Of a stretch of 64,000 nt of DNA, positions 36,049-44,633 are shown one piece after another. The stretch is from Microbacterium sp. Bi121. GTDB lineage: Bacteria > Actinomycetota > Actinomycetes > Actinomycetales > Microbacteriaceae. Each line of letters starts with the position of its first letter. Within the stretch, counting starts at the first letter, position 1. A program made the translations under genes and the position numbers. Location of the stretch: assembly GCF_918698005.1 (NCBI RefSeq), contig NZ_CAKKLJ010000005.1:186001-250000 (forward strand), read 5' to 3'. Below the pieces are notes generated by a model. That model was not told the DNA's origin. It saw only the letters and a program-made list of their open reading frames with translations, and did no database searches.

Positions 36049-36793
36049 GGCGACCGGTCTCCTTCTGCCCGTGGTCCGCAGGATTCCAGCGCTTGGCGGG
36101 TGCCTTCTCGTGTCTTACCTGTTCGAGCAGGGCGGTGATCGCGTTCATGAGACGGTCGGTGGCCTCGTTGATCGCCGCCGGCTCGTTCTGCCGATCCTTC
36201 AGATCGCTGAGGTCGACCGGGTCGCCGAAGATGATGTCCACGGGCTTGCGCGGCGGCCACAGCTTGAGGCCCTTCTGATAGCGCCCCATGATGTTCTGCG
36301 TGCCCCACTGCGCCATCGGGATCAGCGGGATGCCGCCGGCCATCGCGAGACGGACGGCGCCGGACTTGCCGCGCATGGGCCACAGCTCAGGGTCGCGGGT
36401 GAGCGTCCCCTCGGGGTAGACGATGACGCCGCGCCCGTTCTCGACGATCTCGCGCGACTGTGCGATCGTCTGAGCGGATGCCGTGCGCGATGACGACCGC
36501 GCGACGGGAACCATGCCCGTCCCGCGCAGAGCCGCGCCGACCACGGGGACACGGAACAGGCTCTCCTTCGCCATGAAGCGCGGGGCGCGGCCCAGCTTCC
36601 ACACGGCGGCGGCGACGATCAGCGGATCGAACTCCGAGTAGTGGTTGGGTGCGAGAACGAACGAGCCGCTCATCGGCAGCTTCTCACGATCGGTGAAGCG
36701 CATCTTCGACAGATAGGAGACGAAGGGCACCACGATGACGGCGAGAAGCCAGAACAGGCTCGGCCGAGACTTCTCCGGCGACGCGGGGGCCAT
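36038..36793 (-). CDS. plsC: 1-acyl-sn-glycerol-3-phosphate acyltransferase (PlsC type)
   Basis: The 251-aa protein has an N-terminal membrane-associated helix (LFWLLAVIVVPFVSYLS) and the acyltransferase motifs NHYSEFDPL (HX4D, about residue 51) and VIVYPEGTLTRD (motif III, about 124-135). It adds the second acyl chain to make phosphatidic acid. It lies between murA and gpsA and overlaps gpsA by 11 bp, so supply of glycerol-3-phosphate and its acylation are genetically linked. Confidence 0.9.
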   Translation of the reverse strand: MAPASPEKSRPSLFWLLAVIVVPFVSYLSKMRFTDREKLPMSGSFVLAPNHYSEFDPLIVAAAVWKLGRAPRFMAKESLFRVPVVGAALRGTGMVPVARSSSRTASAQTIAQSREIVENGRGVIVYPEGTLTRDPELWPMRGKSGAVRLAMAGGIPLIPMAQWGTQNIMGRYQKGLKLWPPRKPVDIIFGDPVDLSDLKDRQNEPAAINEATDRLMNAITALLEQVRHEKAPAKRWNPADHGQKETGRLDV

Positions 36794-36798
36794 GCGGG

Positions 36799-38166
36799 TC
36801 AGCCGATGACGTCGAAGTCGGCGCCGAGGGCGTCGAGCTTGGCCAGGAACTTCTCGTAGCCGCGGCTGAGGATGTCGACACCGGACACCTTCGACTCGCC
36901 GGTCGCCGTGAGCGCCGCGATGACGTGGCTGTACCCACCGCGCAGGTCCGGCACGACGATGTCGGCGCCGTGCAGCGGCGTCGGGCCTGTGATGACCGCT
37001 GCCTGCTCGAGCTCGCGACGCGGCACGCGACGGGGCCCGTCCTGCAGCCCGTGCGGGTGAACGACGATGTCGGCGCCCATCTTCACGAGAGCCTGGGTGA
37101 AGCCCATCCGGTTCTCGTACACCGTCTCGTGGACGACGGAGCGGCCCTTCGCCTGGGTCAGAGCGACCACGAGCGGCTGCTGCCAGTCGGTCATGAACCC
37201 GGGGTGCACGTCGGTCTCGACGACGACGGGGCGCACGTCGCCGTCACGACGGAACAGGATGCCGTCCTCGCGGATGTCGAACCATCCGCCCGCCTTGCGG
37301 AAGACGTTGAGGAACGTCAGCATCTCCTGCTGCTTCGCCCCGCCGACGAAGATCTCGCCGTCTGTGGCGAGGGCCGCGGATGCCCACGACGCAGCCTCGT
37401 TGCGGTCGAAGATCGACCGGTGGTCGTAGCCGCGGAGCTTCTCGACACCCTCGATGAGGATGACGCGGTTCGGCTCGTACGAGATGATCGCGCCCATCTT
37501 CTGGAGCACGGCGATCAGGTCCATGATCTCGGGCTCGATGGCCGCGTTGCGCAGCTCGGTCGTGCCCTCGGCGCGGACGGCGGTCAGGAGCACCTGCTCC
37601 GTGGCTCCGACGCTCGGGTACGGCAGGTGGATGTTCGCACCGTGCAGGCGGCCGTCTCTCGTCGAGAGACGGATGCCGCTGGGCAGCTTTTCGACGACGG
37701 CGCCGAACTTGCGGAGGGCGTCGAGGTGAAAGTCGATCGGGCGGTCGCCGATGCGGCAGCCGCCGAGATCGGGGATGAAGGCCTGGCCGAGACGGTGGAG
37801 CAGCGGTCCGCAGAACAGGATCGGAATGCGGGATGCACCGGCGTGCGCGTCGATCTCCTCCATGTGGGCGGACTCGACGTCGCTCGGGTCGAGGTGCAAC
37901 GTGCCCGGCTCGTCCCCCTCGGTGACGCGCACACCGTGCACCTCGAGGAGTGAGCGGACCACGGCGACGTCGCTGAGATCGGGGACGTCGCGGAGGATGC
38001 TGGGTTCTTCGCCGAGGAGCGCGGCGACCATCGCCTTGGTAGCGAGGTTCTTCGCGCCCTTCACGTCAACTCGTCCACGCAGCGGTCGTCCGCCGCGGAT
38101 CGCCAGCACATCTCCGGTCAAAGCAGACACCCCATCCTGGAGGTCAGCGCGCACAGTAGCGGTCAT
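36799..38166 (-). CDS. murA: UDP-N-acetylglucosamine 1-carboxyvinyltransferase
   Basis: MurA makes the first committed peptidoglycan precursor by adding enolpyruvate to UDP-GlcNAc and is the fosfomycin target. The 455-aa protein has GAKNLATKAMVAALL near residue 38, the active-site loop PDLGGCRIGDRPIDFHL with the catalytic Cys intact (so fosfomycin-sensitive at this residue), and the C-terminal DIVVPDLRGGYSHVIAAL. It is followed by plsC after 5 bp. Confidence 0.96.
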   Translation of the reverse strand: MTATVRADLQDGVSALTGDVLAIRGGRPLRGRVDVKGAKNLATKAMVAALLGEEPSILRDVPDLSDVAVVRSLLEVHGVRVTEGDEPGTLHLDPSDVESAHMEEIDAHAGASRIPILFCGPLLHRLGQAFIPDLGGCRIGDRPIDFHLDALRKFGAVVEKLPSGIRLSTRDGRLHGANIHLPYPSVGATEQVLLTAVRAEGTTELRNAAIEPEIMDLIAVLQKMGAIISYEPNRVILIEGVEKLRGYDHRSIFDRNEAASWASAALATDGEIFVGGAKQQEMLTFLNVFRKAGGWFDIREDGILFRRDGDVRPVVVETDVHPGFMTDWQQPLVVALTQAKGRSVVHETVYENRMGFTQALVKMGADIVVHPHGLQDGPRRVPRRELEQAAVITGPTPLHGADIVVPDLRGGYSHVIAALTATGESKVSGVDILSRGYEKFLAKLDALGADFDVIG

Positions 38167-38259
38167 TCGATGAGCCTCACTTCGTCTTCACGGTCGCGGC
38201 GGCAGCCGCCGGGGCGAGGATGCCCCAGGCTCACGATGCTCGGTGTCGGCGGACTGGTG

Positions 38260-38856
38260 TCAGCGAACAGGGAGCGTACGTGGCCGCCACGACTCGCGGC
38301 GGGCCTCGAACTGAGCGATCTTGTCTTCGTTGCGCAGCGTGAGCCCGATGTCATCGAGCCCTTCGAGGAGCCGCCATCTAGTGTAATCGTCGACGTCGAT
38401 GGGAGCCTGGAAATCCGCGATCGCGGCGGTGCGCGCCTCGAGATCGACGGTGATGGACGTGCCCGGATTCGCATCGATGGCGGCCCAGATGCGCTCGAGG
38501 TCGTCTTCGGAGATGGTGGCCGCCAGCAGCCCCTGCTTGCCGGAGTTTCCGCGGAAGATATCGGCGAAACGAGGGCTCAGCACGACCTTGAAGCCGAAGT
38601 CGCGCAGCGCCCACACGGCGTGCTCACGGCTGGATCCCGTGCCGAAGTCGGAGCCGGCGACGAGTACGGACGCCCCCTGGAACGGCTCCTGGTTGAGCAC
38701 GAAGTCCGGGTCCTGGCGCCAGGCGTGGAACAGCGCGTCGTCGAAGCCGGTCTTGGTGACCCGCTTGAGGAACACGGCGGGGATGATCTGGTCGGTGTCG
38801 ACGTTCGAGCGCTTCAGGGGCGCGGCGACACCGGTGTGCGTCGTGAACTTCTCCAT
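38260..38856 (-). CDS. leuD: 3-isopropylmalate dehydratase small subunit
   Basis: LeuD completes isopropylmalate isomerase with LeuC. The 198-aa product begins [31 protein letters not shown], with [17 protein letters not shown] and [15 protein letters not shown] as family motifs. The ATG at 38856 follows the leuC stop by 2 bp. A much longer frame to 39909 is an antisense-free extension through leuC in another frame and is not real. Confidence 0.96.
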   Translation of the reverse strand: MEKFTTHTGVAAPLKRSNVDTDQIIPAVFLKRVTKTGFDDALFHAWRQDPDFVLNQEPFQGASVLVAGSDFGTGSSREHAVWALRDFGFKVVLSPRFADIFRGNSGKQGLLAATISEDDLERIWAAIDANPGTSITVDLEARTAAIADFQAPIDVDDYTRWRLLEGLDDIGLTLRNEDKIAQFEARRESWRPRTLPVR

Positions 38857-38858
38857 GC

Positions 38859-40334
38859 TCAGGCTCCCACCAGCTCGCGTGCGGTCTCGAGGTCGCTCGG
38901 GCTCGACAGCGTCCCCCGCACAGCGGTGGCTGCGGCCACCAGCGGCGACACGAGATGCGTTCGGCCGCCCTTGCCCTGTCGTCCCTCGAAGTTGCGGTTC
39001 GATGTGGAGGCGCAACGCTCGCCAGGGGCCAGCTGATCCGGATTCATCCCCAGGCACATCGAGCATCCGGCGAAGCGCCACTCGGCTCCGAAGTCCTTGA
39101 CGATCTGGTCGATGCCCTCGGCCTCGGCCTCCAGCCGAACCCGCGCGGAGCCGGGCACGACCATGACGCGCACGCCCTCTGCCTTCGTGCGTCCCTTGAT
39201 GATGGAGGCGAACGCCCTGAGGTCCTCGATGCGGCTGTTCGTGCACGAGCCCATGAAGACGGCATCCACCGGCACCTCCTTCAGAGGGGTGCCCGGTACG
39301 AGATCCATGTACTCCAGCGCACGCTCTGCAGCTGCCCGCTCGTTCGCGTCGGCGATCTCGGCGGGGTTCGGAACCGTCGAGGACAGCGAGCTGCCCTGTC
39401 CGGGGTTGGTACCCCACGTGACGAACGGCTCGAGCTCGTCCGCGTCGATGTCGACCTCGGCATCGAAGGTCGCGCCGTCGTCCGTCGGGAGCGTGCGCCA
39501 GTAGGCGACCGCGTCCTCCCAATCCTGGCCCTGCGGCGCGTGCGGCTTGTCCTGCACGTAGGCGAACGTCGTCTCGTCGGGGGCGACCATGCCGGCGCGC
39601 GCGCCGGCCTCGATCGACATGTTGCAGATCGTCATGCGCCCTTCCATCGACAGCGCGCGAATGGCGCTGCCGCGGAACTCCAGCACGTATCCCTGACCGC
39701 CACCGGTACCGATCTTCGCGATGACGGCGAGGATGATGTCCTTCGCCGAGACGCCGGGCTTCAGCTCGCCCTCGACGTTGATCGCCATGGTCTTGAACGG
39801 CTTCAGCGGCAGCGTCTGCGTCGCCATGACGTGCTCGACCTCGCTGGTGCCGATACCGAAGGCCATGGCGCCGAACGCACCGTGCGTCGAGGTGTGCGAA
39901 TCGCCGCACACCACCGTGATGCCGGGCATCGTGAGCCCCAGCTGGGGGCCGACGACATGGACGATGCCCTGCTCGGCGTCGCCGAGCGAGTGCAGCCTGA
40001 CACCGAACTCCTCGGCGTTGCGACGCAGCGTCTCGATCTGCGTGCGGCTGGTGAGATCCGCGATGGGCTTGTCGATCTCGAGGGTCGGCGTGTTGTGGTC
40101 CTCGGTCGCGATCGTCAGGTCGAGGCGTCGGAGCGGACGCCCCTCTGAGCGGAGCCCGTCGAACGCCTGCGGGCTGGTGACCTCGTGGACGAGGTGCAGA
40201 TCGATGTAGATCAGGTCGGGCTCGCCGTTCTCGCCCTTTACGACGAGGTGGTCGTCCCAGACCTTTTCCGCCAGCGTGCGCTTGGCGGCCTTCTCGGCGA
40301 GGGTCCGCGGACGATTCGATGAAGCTTCGGTCAT
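38859..40334 (-). CDS. leuC: 3-isopropylmalate dehydratase large subunit
   Basis: LeuC carries the [4Fe-4S] cluster of isopropylmalate isomerase in leucine synthesis. The 491-aa protein has the cluster cysteines in MGSCTNSR and [10 protein letters not shown], as well as [27 protein letters not shown]. The ATG at 40334 has GGAG 9 bp upstream and is preferred to a GTG at 40367. The upstream region holds a possible leader peptide and stem-loop. Confidence 0.96.
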   Translation of the reverse strand: MTEASSNRPRTLAEKAAKRTLAEKVWDDHLVVKGENGEPDLIYIDLHLVHEVTSPQAFDGLRSEGRPLRRLDLTIATEDHNTPTLEIDKPIADLTSRTQIETLRRNAEEFGVRLHSLGDAEQGIVHVVGPQLGLTMPGITVVCGDSHTSTHGAFGAMAFGIGTSEVEHVMATQTLPLKPFKTMAINVEGELKPGVSAKDIILAVIAKIGTGGGQGYVLEFRGSAIRALSMEGRMTICNMSIEAGARAGMVAPDETTFAYVQDKPHAPQGQDWEDAVAYWRTLPTDDGATFDAEVDIDADELEPFVTWGTNPGQGSSLSSTVPNPAEIADANERAAAERALEYMDLVPGTPLKEVPVDAVFMGSCTNSRIEDLRAFASIIKGRTKAEGVRVMVVPGSARVRLEAEAEGIDQIVKDFGAEWRFAGCSMCLGMNPDQLAPGERCASTSNRNFEGRQGKGGRTHLVSPLVAAATAVRGTLSSPSDLETARELVGA

Positions 40335-40374
40335 GTCGGTATCTCCAGTATTCGGCGGTTCGGCCACGCTGGAC

Positions 40375-40414
40375 GCCGCGACGAGGAAGGCCTAGATCGA
40401 GGTCTCGTCGCGGC
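40375..40414 (-). promoter_or_regulatory. Stem-loop in the leuC leader (possible attenuator)
   Basis: GCCGCGACGAG (40404-40414, minus strand) and CTCGTCGCGGC (40375-40385) are perfect 11-bp complements around an 18-nt loop. The stem overlaps the end of the leader ORF at 40392-40442, as expected for ribosome-mediated control. No T-run follows the stem, so termination or control of translation remain open. Confidence 0.5.
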
Positions 40415-40442
40415 CGCTAAGGAGAAGAACCACCCGCCGCAT
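40392..40442 (-). CDS. Possible leucine leader peptide upstream of leuC
   Basis: The short frame encodes [16 protein letters not shown] and stop. Two Val and three consecutive Leu codons (CTT, CTC, CTT, with CTT rare in this GC-rich genome) suit branched-chain attenuation. TAAACT lies 7 bp before the ATG at 40450-40455, so the transcript could start at the ATG itself (leaderless), as in other actinobacterial ilv/leu leaders. The T/C-rich Leu codons are also the tail of the terC terminator hairpin, so chance is possible. Confidence 0.4.
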   Translation of the reverse strand: MRRVVLLLSGRDETSI

Positions 40443-40474
40443 GTCGGTCAGTTTACATGCTGGAGGCGGGTGGT
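40429..40474 (-). terminator. Terminator-like hairpin downstream of the minus-strand terC
   Basis: On the minus strand ACCACCCGCC (40465-40474) pairs with GGCGGGTGGT (40429-40438), and inside GCATGT pairs with ACATGC. A pyrimidine-rich tail (TCTTCTCCTT) follows. It starts 9 bp after the terC stop, so it is likely its rho-independent terminator, isolating leuC from terC transcription. Confidence 0.6.
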
Positions 40475-40482
40475 CGGCACGG

Positions 40483-41475
40483 TCACTCGGTCAGTGCGGC
40501 CGCGCGCTTCTCGCGTGACGAAGCGATGAGGCTGGCGACGGTGGCTACCGCCATCGACGCGAAGATGACACCCAGCGAGACCCAGTTGTTGATGTCCGGA
40601 GCCCACTCGATCGGCTGGCCCCCGTTGATGAACGGCAACTCGTTCTCGTGCATCGCGTGCAGCACGAGCTTCACGCCGATGAAGCCCAGGATGAACGCGA
40701 CTCCGTAGTGCAGGTACTTCAGCTTCTCGAGCAGACCGCCGAGCAGGAAGTAGAGCTGGCGCAGACCCATGAGCGCGAACAGGTTCGCGGTGAAGACGAT
40801 GAACGGATCCTGTGTCACACCGAAGATCGCCGGGATCGAGTCGACCGCGAACATCAGGTCGGTGACGCCGAGAGACACGAACACGATGAGCATCGGCGTC
40901 CACATCTTCTTGCCGTTCACGACGGTGCGGATCTTCGGGCCGTCGTACTCGTCGCTGATGTCGATGCCGCGACGCAGCAGACGGATGATGAATCCCTCTG
41001 TCTTCTCGTCGTCCTCATGCTTCTCAGGCATCGCCTGTCGAATGGCGGTGTAAACGAGGAAGGCGCCGAACACGTAGAAGATCGGGCTGAGGTGCTCGAC
41101 GGCGGCGCCCACGATCACGATGAAGATCGCGCGCAGCACCAGGGCGATGATGATGCCAACCATCAGTGCTTCCTGCTGGTAGCGCCGCGGCACCGAGAAC
41201 TGGGTCATGATCAGCACGAACACGAACAGGTTGTCGATCGAGAGGCTGTACTCCATCGCCCAGCCGGTGAGGAAGTCGAGCGAGGTCTTCGAGTCGCCGA
41301 TGAAGAACAGCACGGCCGCGAAGATCAGCGCCAGCGTCACGTAGAACGCGACCCAGAGCGCGGACTCCTTGGTCGACGGAATGTGTGGACGCTTCAGGAT
41401 GAGGAGCAGGTCAGCGAGGAGGATGACGCTCAGGACCACGAGGGCTGTGATCTCGAACCACACGGGGATGTTCAA
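40483..41475 (-). CDS. TerC-family membrane protein, probable Mn2+ exporter (copy 1)
   Basis: The 330-aa protein has about nine hydrophobic helices and the TerC motifs YSLSIDNLFVFVLIMTQFSVP and VSLGVTDLMFAVDSIPAIFGVTQDPFIVFTANLFALMGLRQLYFLL, with acidic residues inside helices that fit metal binding. TerC/Alx/YkoY proteins export or handle Mn2+. The TTG at 41475 is chosen because it gives MNIPVWFEIT, matching the second copy's start. An AAAGG site lies 12 bp upstream, directly after a yybP-ykoY-type riboswitch. Confidence 0.88.
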   Translation of the reverse strand: MNIPVWFEITALVVLSVILLADLLLILKRPHIPSTKESALWVAFYVTLALIFAAVLFFIGDSKTSLDFLTGWAMEYSLSIDNLFVFVLIMTQFSVPRRYQQEALMVGIIIALVLRAIFIVIVGAAVEHLSPIFYVFGAFLVYTAIRQAMPEKHEDDEKTEGFIIRLLRRGIDISDEYDGPKIRTVVNGKKMWTPMLIVFVSLGVTDLMFAVDSIPAIFGVTQDPFIVFTANLFALMGLRQLYFLLGGLLEKLKYLHYGVAFILGFIGVKLVLHAMHENELPFINGGQPIEWAPDINNWVSLGVIFASMAVATVASLIASSREKRAAALTE

Positions 41476-41492
41476 GGGCGTACTGCACCTTT

Positions 41493-41609
41493 CGAGAGGG
41501 TCGGCAATGGTTCGAAAGTCTCTCCCCCGCACGATACGCGGCCCGCGCCCGGAGCAACACCGTCGATGCTCGTGATGACGAACGCAGAGAATCGGGATAC
41601 TCCCTCTCG
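41493..41609 (-). promoter_or_regulatory. yybP-ykoY (manganese) riboswitch upstream of terC copy 1
   Basis: The closing stem CGAGAGGG (41602-41609, minus strand) pairs perfectly with CCCTCTCG (41493-41500). Inside are GGGAGTATCCC (the GGGAGUA loop), TCGTCATCACGAGCA with a later TGCTCCGGG, and GCCGACC at the 3' side. These correspond to the conserved L1 and L3 elements that bind Mn2+ in the yybP-ykoY class. The structure ends just before the AAAGG ribosome-binding site of terC. Confidence 0.75.
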
Positions 41610-41684
41610 CTCAGTAGATGCTAGCCGAGGAATCGCGGCGGGCTCACGTGCAGCCGACTCCTGGAGAGTTCGTGTAACCTTTCG

Positions 41685-41785
41685 GGTGCAAGGGGAGTAC
41701 TCCGACACGGTCGGCTCGTCATTACGGATGCATGTCGCATCCCGGGTCACCGGTTCCCGATCGGGAATGGAGAAGACCTTGGCAG
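41685..41785 (+). promoter_or_regulatory. yybP-ykoY (manganese) riboswitch upstream of terC copy 2
   Basis: AAGGGGAGTACTCC (41690-41703), TCGTCATTACGGATGC with GCATCC closing a hairpin, CCCGGG, and GAAGACCTTGGC (3' side) occur in the order of the yybP-ykoY consensus. The closing stem is TGC-AAGG with CCTT-G-GCA (41777-41784). The CCTTGGC strand can instead form a hairpin with CACGCCAGGT (41794-41803), an alternative fold just before the GGAG site of terC copy 2. Confidence 0.75.
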
Positions 41786-41817
41786 TGATTCCGTCACGCC
41801 AGGTATTGGAGCTCCTC

Positions 41818-42849
41818 TTGAACATCACCCCGCTCGTCTGGGGCGTCACGATCCTCATCACGGTCGCCTTCTTCGTCTACGAGTTCTTCGCTCACGTCCG
41901 CAAGCCGCATGAGCCGACCATCGCGGAATCCGCCCGCTGGTCGGTTTTCTACATCAGTCTCGCCCTGCTCTTCGGCGTCGGCATCGGCGTCGTGTCGGGG
42001 TGGACGTACGGCGGAGAGTACTTCGCCGGGTACCTCACCGAGAAGGCGCTGTCGATCGACAACCTCTTCGTCTTCCTGATCGTGATGACCGGGTTCGCTG
42101 TACCGAAGATCTATCAGCAGAAGGTGCTGATGATCGGCATCGTGATCGCGCTCATCATGCGCGGCGTGTTCATCGCCCTCGGCGCGGCGCTCATCGAGAG
42201 CGGTGCGTGGGTGTTCTATCTATTCGGCGCCCTGCTGCTGGCCCTGGCCTATCGTCAGGCCTTCAGTCACGGGGAGAGCGACCCGACGGACAGCTGGTTC
42301 GTCCGATCGGTCAGGCGCGTCCTGCCGGTGACCGACGAGTACCACGGCGACAAGCTCACGGTGAAGAAGAACGGCAAGCGCTGGGTCACGCCGATGCTGC
42401 TGACCATCGTCGCGATCGGGTTCATCGACCTCGTCTTCGCATTCGACTCGATCCCCGCGATCTACGGTCTCACCTCGGAGGCGTACATCGTCTTCACCGC
42501 GAACGCGTTCGCCCTGATGGGCCTGCGTCAGCTCTACTTCCTCGTCGGAGGCCTGCTCGAGCGTCTGGTGTATCTCGCGCAGGGCCTCGCCGTCATTCTC
42601 GCCTTCATCGGCGTGAAGCTGGTGCTGCACGCGATGCACGTCAACGAGGTGCCGTTCATCAACGGCGGAGAGCCGATTCTCTGGGCTCCGGAGATCCCCA
42701 TCTGGTTCTCCCTGATGTTCATCGGCCTGACGATCGCCGTCGCGACCGCCGCCAGCCTGCTGAAGACCCGGGCGAACGGCCGTCGAAGCGGCGCCCCGAT
42801 CGCATCATCCGCCGACGGCGCTCACGAGGAAGTTTCCATGCGCGACTGA
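41818..42849 (+). CDS. TerC-family membrane protein, probable Mn2+ exporter (copy 2)
   Basis: The 343-aa protein has the same helix pattern and TerC motifs as copy 1: KALSIDNLFVFLIVMTGFAVP and FIDLVFAFDSIPAIYGLTSEAYIVFTANAFALMGLRQLYFL. The TTG at 41818 has GGAG 6 bp upstream and gives MNITPLVWG, which resembles the start of E. coli Alx. Earlier TTG (41779) and ATG (41767) starts fall inside the riboswitch and are less likely. The two copies are divergent paralogues, each with its own leader. Confidence 0.87.
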   Translation: MNITPLVWGVTILITVAFFVYEFFAHVRKPHEPTIAESARWSVFYISLALLFGVGIGVVSGWTYGGEYFAGYLTEKALSIDNLFVFLIVMTGFAVPKIYQQKVLMIGIVIALIMRGVFIALGAALIESGAWVFYLFGALLLALAYRQAFSHGESDPTDSWFVRSVRRVLPVTDEYHGDKLTVKKNGKRWVTPMLLTIVAIGFIDLVFAFDSIPAIYGLTSEAYIVFTANAFALMGLRQLYFLVGGLLERLVYLAQGLAVILAFIGVKLVLHAMHVNEVPFINGGEPILWAPEIPIWFSLMFIGLTIAVATAASLLKTRANGRRSGAPIASSADGAHEEVSMRD

Positions 42850-42910
42850 TCTTCTGAGACGATGAGGCATCGCGCGACACTCTCCAGTGAGAGACACCGA
42901 AAGGAACCGG

Positions 42911-43468
42911 ATGTCGGAACGGTCCGAAGACCAGAACCTCACGTCGCGCGCTGCGGCAGGCGACGAGAGCGCCTTCCGCGAGCTGTACCGCGCACACGTG
43001 CGTCCGGTCTACTGGATCGCCCACGGCATCCTCCGCTCCTCCACTGATGCGGAGGATGTGACGCAGGAGACTTTCGTCACCGCGTGGCGGAAGCTCCCCG
43101 GCCTCCAGATCGCCGGCGACTCCCTGCTGCCGTGGCTGGCTACGATCTGCCGATTCCAGGCGGCCAATCGGCTGCGCAGGCGTCGCACCGATCAGGCGCA
43201 CACGACGGATGCGGCCGATGAGAGCCTCCCGGACACCGTGAACGTCGAGGAGCAGGTGATCACAGCGGCGCTGGCCGAGCGCATCGCCGACGAGATCGGC
43301 ACACTCGGAGAGCTCGACCGCGAGATCTTCCGGCTGTGCGCGGCTGAGGGGTACGCCTATCAGGCGGCAGCGGACGAGCTCGGCGTGTCGACCGGTGTGG
43401 TTCGGAACCGTCTCTCCCGTGTGCGCACGCAACTGCGGAGCGCCGTCGATGAAGTGAGAGACGCATGA
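42911..43468 (+). CDS. ECF-type RNA polymerase sigma factor
   Basis: The 185-aa protein has region 2 (FRELYRAHVRPVYWIAHGILRSSTDAEDVTQETFVTAWRKLP) and region 4 (LDREIFRLCAAEGYAYQAAADELGVSTGVVRNRLSRVRTQL). The ATG at 42911 has AAAGGA 5 bp upstream. Its stop overlaps the start of the DUF4349 gene (ATGA), so sigma and membrane partner are made together. Confidence 0.92.
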   Translation: MSERSEDQNLTSRAAAGDESAFRELYRAHVRPVYWIAHGILRSSTDAEDVTQETFVTAWRKLPGLQIAGDSLLPWLATICRFQAANRLRRRRTDQAHTTDAADESLPDTVNVEEQVITAALAERIADEIGTLGELDREIFRLCAAEGYAYQAAADELGVSTGVVRNRLSRVRTQLRSAVDEVRDA

Positions 43469-44574
43469 ACGATCAGATTCCAGCGGATGCCGCAGCACAG
43501 CTGCCCGAGCTGCCACAGGCGAGCATCGACAGGATCGAGAAGGCGGTGCTCGCCGATATCGCCGCCGACCGCGCACCGGCTCTGGCATCCGCCGCCGTGC
43601 CCGCGAAGCGTCGCACACGTCGTCGTGGGTGGCTGACCGCGGTCGGCATCGCCGCGGCCTTCGTCGTCGGCGTCATGATCACCCCTCCGCTGTTGAACGT
43701 CACGAACACCACGGCAGGGAGCTCCGGCGATGTCGCGTTCGTCTCGGACGGCTCGGCCGGCGGAGCGGCCGACACTTCCGCGGGCGACAGCGCCGGCATG
43801 GCAGTACCGGAGGGCGCATCCATGGATGCCGCGGCCGAGGCGGACCAGAGCGGGCGGGAGATCATCGCCAGTGCCGGGGCGACCGTCCGGGTGCGGGATA
43901 TCGCGGCTGCCGCGGACGAGATCGCGGGCCTCGCGGACGAGCACGGCGGCTACGTCGAAGCCACGAACCTCTCGGCATCCGGCTTGTCGACCGACGGGAG
44001 CACGTCGACCGATGTGAGCATGCCGGCGCCCGAGGGCGTGTACGGGTGGGTCAGCGTCCGCGTGCCTGCGGACGATCTCACCGACGTGATCGCCGCTCTG
44101 GCCGACACCGGCACTGTGCTGTCGTCGTCCACCGCGAAGCAGGACGTCACGTCTTCGGCCATCGATCTCCGTGCTCGCGTCAAGGCGACTCAGGCTTCGG
44201 TCGATCGCCTGACGGAGCTGATGTCGCAGTCCGGCTCGGTCTCCGAGCTCATCGATGCCGAGGTGGCGCTCACCGACCGTCAGGCGGAGCTCGAGTCGTA
44301 CACCCAGCAGCTCGTCGCCCTCGAGGATCAGGTGGCGCTGTCGTCGCTGCAGGTGCAGCTGACCGAGGCGACGACAGTGGCACCGGCCGAGCCTGCCGGC
44401 TTCGCGGACGGACTGCTGGCGGGGTGGAACGGACTGATCGCCTCGCTCAACGCCCTGGTCATCGCTCTCGGGTTCCTGCTGCCGTGGCTCGCCGTCGCCG
44501 GAGTGATCGCGCTGATCGTGTGGTGGATCATCCGCAGGCGCCGTCGCACCGTCGCAGCATCCGATATTCCCTGA
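43465..44574 (+). CDS. DUF4349 membrane protein, probable anti-sigma partner
   Basis: The 369-aa protein has a cytoplasmic N-terminus of about 52 residues, a first helix (WLTAVGIAAAFVVGVMI), a Ser/Ala-rich linker, then a DUF4349 domain (REIIASAGATVRVRDIAAAADEIAGLADEHGGYVEATN ... GWVSVRVPADDLTDVIAALADTGTV ... coiled RVKATQASVDRLTELM). It ends in one or two C-terminal helices and an RRRRR stop-transfer tail. Overlap with the sigma gene suggests that the N-terminal segment holds the sigma factor. Confidence 0.82.
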   Translation: MNDQIPADAAAQLPELPQASIDRIEKAVLADIAADRAPALASAAVPAKRRTRRRGWLTAVGIAAAFVVGVMITPPLLNVTNTTAGSSGDVAFVSDGSAGGAADTSAGDSAGMAVPEGASMDAAAEADQSGREIIASAGATVRVRDIAAAADEIAGLADEHGGYVEATNLSASGLSTDGSTSTDVSMPAPEGVYGWVSVRVPADDLTDVIAALADTGTVLSSSTAKQDVTSSAIDLRARVKATQASVDRLTELMSQSGSVSELIDAEVALTDRQAELESYTQQLVALEDQVALSSLQVQLTEATTVAPAEPAGFADGLLAGWNGLIASLNALVIALGFLLPWLAVAGVIALIVWWIIRRRRRTVAASDIP

Positions 44575-44587
44575 TTTCTCGGGGTAT

Positions 44588-44601
44588 ACAAGAAGTCTTG
44601 T
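44588..44601. promoter_or_regulatory. Palindromic operator before the ArsR-type gene
   Basis: ACAAGA-AG-TCTTGT is a perfect inverted repeat with 6-bp arms. It overlaps TATACA (44585-44590), a likely -10, and lies 32 bp before the regulator start. The layout fits autorepression by the ArsR-type protein and control of the MFS gene downstream. Confidence 0.6.
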
Positions 44602-44633
44602 GAGAACTGTCTCCCGCGCTTAGCGTGGGTGCC

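Noticed and set aside
38260..39909. 549-aa frame ending in leuD
   Set aside because: Its N-terminal two thirds read leuC in the wrong frame; leuD has its own start at 38856.
40648..42849. 733-aa fusion reading from antisense of terC copy 1 into terC copy 2
   Set aside because: The first half is the shadow of copy 1; only the TerC part after 41818 is real.
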